NCBI GenBank assembly: GCA_003558195.1
Contig: PWMM01000163.1
Location: forward strand, 1-6,279
Source: Syntrophomonadaceae bacterium
GTDB taxonomy: Bacteria > Bacillota > Dethiobacteria > DTU022
Reading direction: 5' to 3'
Length of the DNA: 6,279 nucleotides
The notes under the pieces are model-generated. The model saw only the letters and a list, made by a program, of their open reading frames with translations. It made no database searches and was not told the DNA's origin. Of the stretch, positions 5,868-6,279 are shown one piece after another. Position 1 is the stretch's first letter, and each line of letters opens with the position of its first letter. The translations under genes were made by a program, and so were the position numbers.

Positions 5868-6279
5868 TTAAACCGCAGAACAATCTTTCCAGGCCTGATT
5901 AGACCATAGTACCGGCTTCCCCCGATTAAGTGAAGGTTTTAAATCAATGATCCGTTGATTGTTAGAACCCCGGTACGCAAGAGTCAAATCATGATCCTGA
6001 ATACGGTAGGGACCGTCCACTAAAAGCCACCCAACTTCCAAAAGCCGCCGGGTATGCTTTTCCATTCTACTTTTTATGAGCAACTCTTCAAAAAGGAAAC
6101 CACTGTATAAGACCAGGTTCAAACCTTCCGCAAGCACCTTTTCAGCCAGTGTGGCCAGGTGAGGAGCCTGAATAAAAGGCTCACCACCTGAAAAGGTTAC
6201 CCCGTCAATTCCATTTTTATAGGATTTAATAAGAGCGGCCAGTTCTTCCAGGCTGGCTGTATAGCCACCGGAAAAATCG
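5868..6279 (-). CDS. NrdG-like radical-SAM activating protein, C-terminal part (cut by right edge)
   Basis: The C-terminal 136 residues of a radical-SAM protein, open to the right edge of the window. TFSGGEPF (about residues 28-35 of the visible part) is the SAM-binding GGE motif that follows the CxxxCxxC cluster site; the cysteines lie outside the window. Then come GLNLVLYSGFLFEELL and VGWLLVDGPYRIQDHDL, then AYRGSNNQRIIDL. These match activators of anaerobic ribonucleotide reductase (NrdG), which generate the glycyl radical on NrdD under anaerobic conditions. No nrdD is visible, so the substrate is not proven and another glycyl-radical activase of COG0602 type is possible. The frame runs without a stop from the edge to TAA 5870-5868. 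I see no terminator before pgeF, so the two may be co-transcribed. Confidence 0.83.
   Translation of the reverse strand, partial: DFSGGYTASLEELAALIKSYKNGIDGVTFSGGEPFIQAPHLATLAEKVLAEGLNLVLYSGFLFEELLIKSRMEKHTRRLLEVGWLLVDGPYRIQDHDLTLAYRGSNNQRIIDLKPSLNRGKPVLWSNQAWKDCSAV

Noticed and set aside
5492..5902. Plus-strand frames opposite pgeF and its upstream gap (5492-5680 and 5696-5902)
   Set aside because: Both are antisense to conserved PgeF motifs, and no promoter or ribosome binding site points this way.
5868..6137. Reading the NrdG-like gene as a complete 89-residue protein starting at 6137
   Set aside because: The frame stays open to the window edge and the upstream part carries the radical-SAM motif TFSGGEPF. 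The GTG at 6137 is an internal valine.

Overview
This is a slice of a Bacillota (Firmicutes) chromosome, most likely from an anaerobic, probably spore-forming clostridial lineage (Peptococcaceae or Syntrophomonadaceae type). The evidence is the ylm/divIVA/ileS gene order, a tRNA-Ile T-box riboswitch in front of ileS, strong AGGAGG-type ribosome binding sites, a possible Spo0A box, and a NrdG-like anaerobic radical-SAM activase next door. The lineage is an inference from content. Every supported gene lies on the minus strand, so the operon reads from the right end of the window to the left.

Layout in transcription order: the C-terminal part of a NrdG-like radical-SAM protein (6279 to 5868, cut by the window edge); pgeF/ylmD, a multicopper-oxidase-like DUF152 peptidoglycan editing factor (5804 to 4968); a membrane-anchored HlyD/biotinyl-lipoyl-fold protein with a long acidic insert (4940 to 3753); yggS/ylmE, a PLP-homeostasis protein (3719 to 3054); a YggT/YlmG membrane protein (2967 to 2674); ylmH, an S4-domain ribosome-associated protein (2657 to 1890); divIVA, a polar/septal coiled-coil protein with a long repetitive tail (1764 to 853); then a promoter, T-box leader and terminator (814 to 530), a gene-poor stretch of about 265 bases, and the first 87 codons of ileS (261 to 1).

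The core is the widespread ylmD-ylmE-sepF-ylmG-ylmH-divIVA-ileS cluster that sits beside cell-division genes in Gram-positive bacteria. Two departures stand out. sepF is missing from its usual place between yggS and yggT, where only an 86-base gap remains, containing a Shine-Dalgarno-led six-codon micro-ORF. A HlyD-like envelope gene sits between pgeF and yggS. Short gaps of 16 to 86 bases from pgeF to ylmH suggest one transcript. divIVA may also have its own promoter with a 0A box, and ileS has its own promoter with amino-acid-responsive attenuation.

The points most worth following up are the hexapeptide tandem repeat in the DivIVA tail, the possible Spo0A-controlled divIVA promoter overlapping a hairpin, the loss of sepF, the HlyD-like division-cluster gene, and the unusually long gap between the T-box terminator and ileS. 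I see no CRISPR array, tRNA, rRNA, insertion sequence or defence system, and nothing that is clearly a wholly new system.
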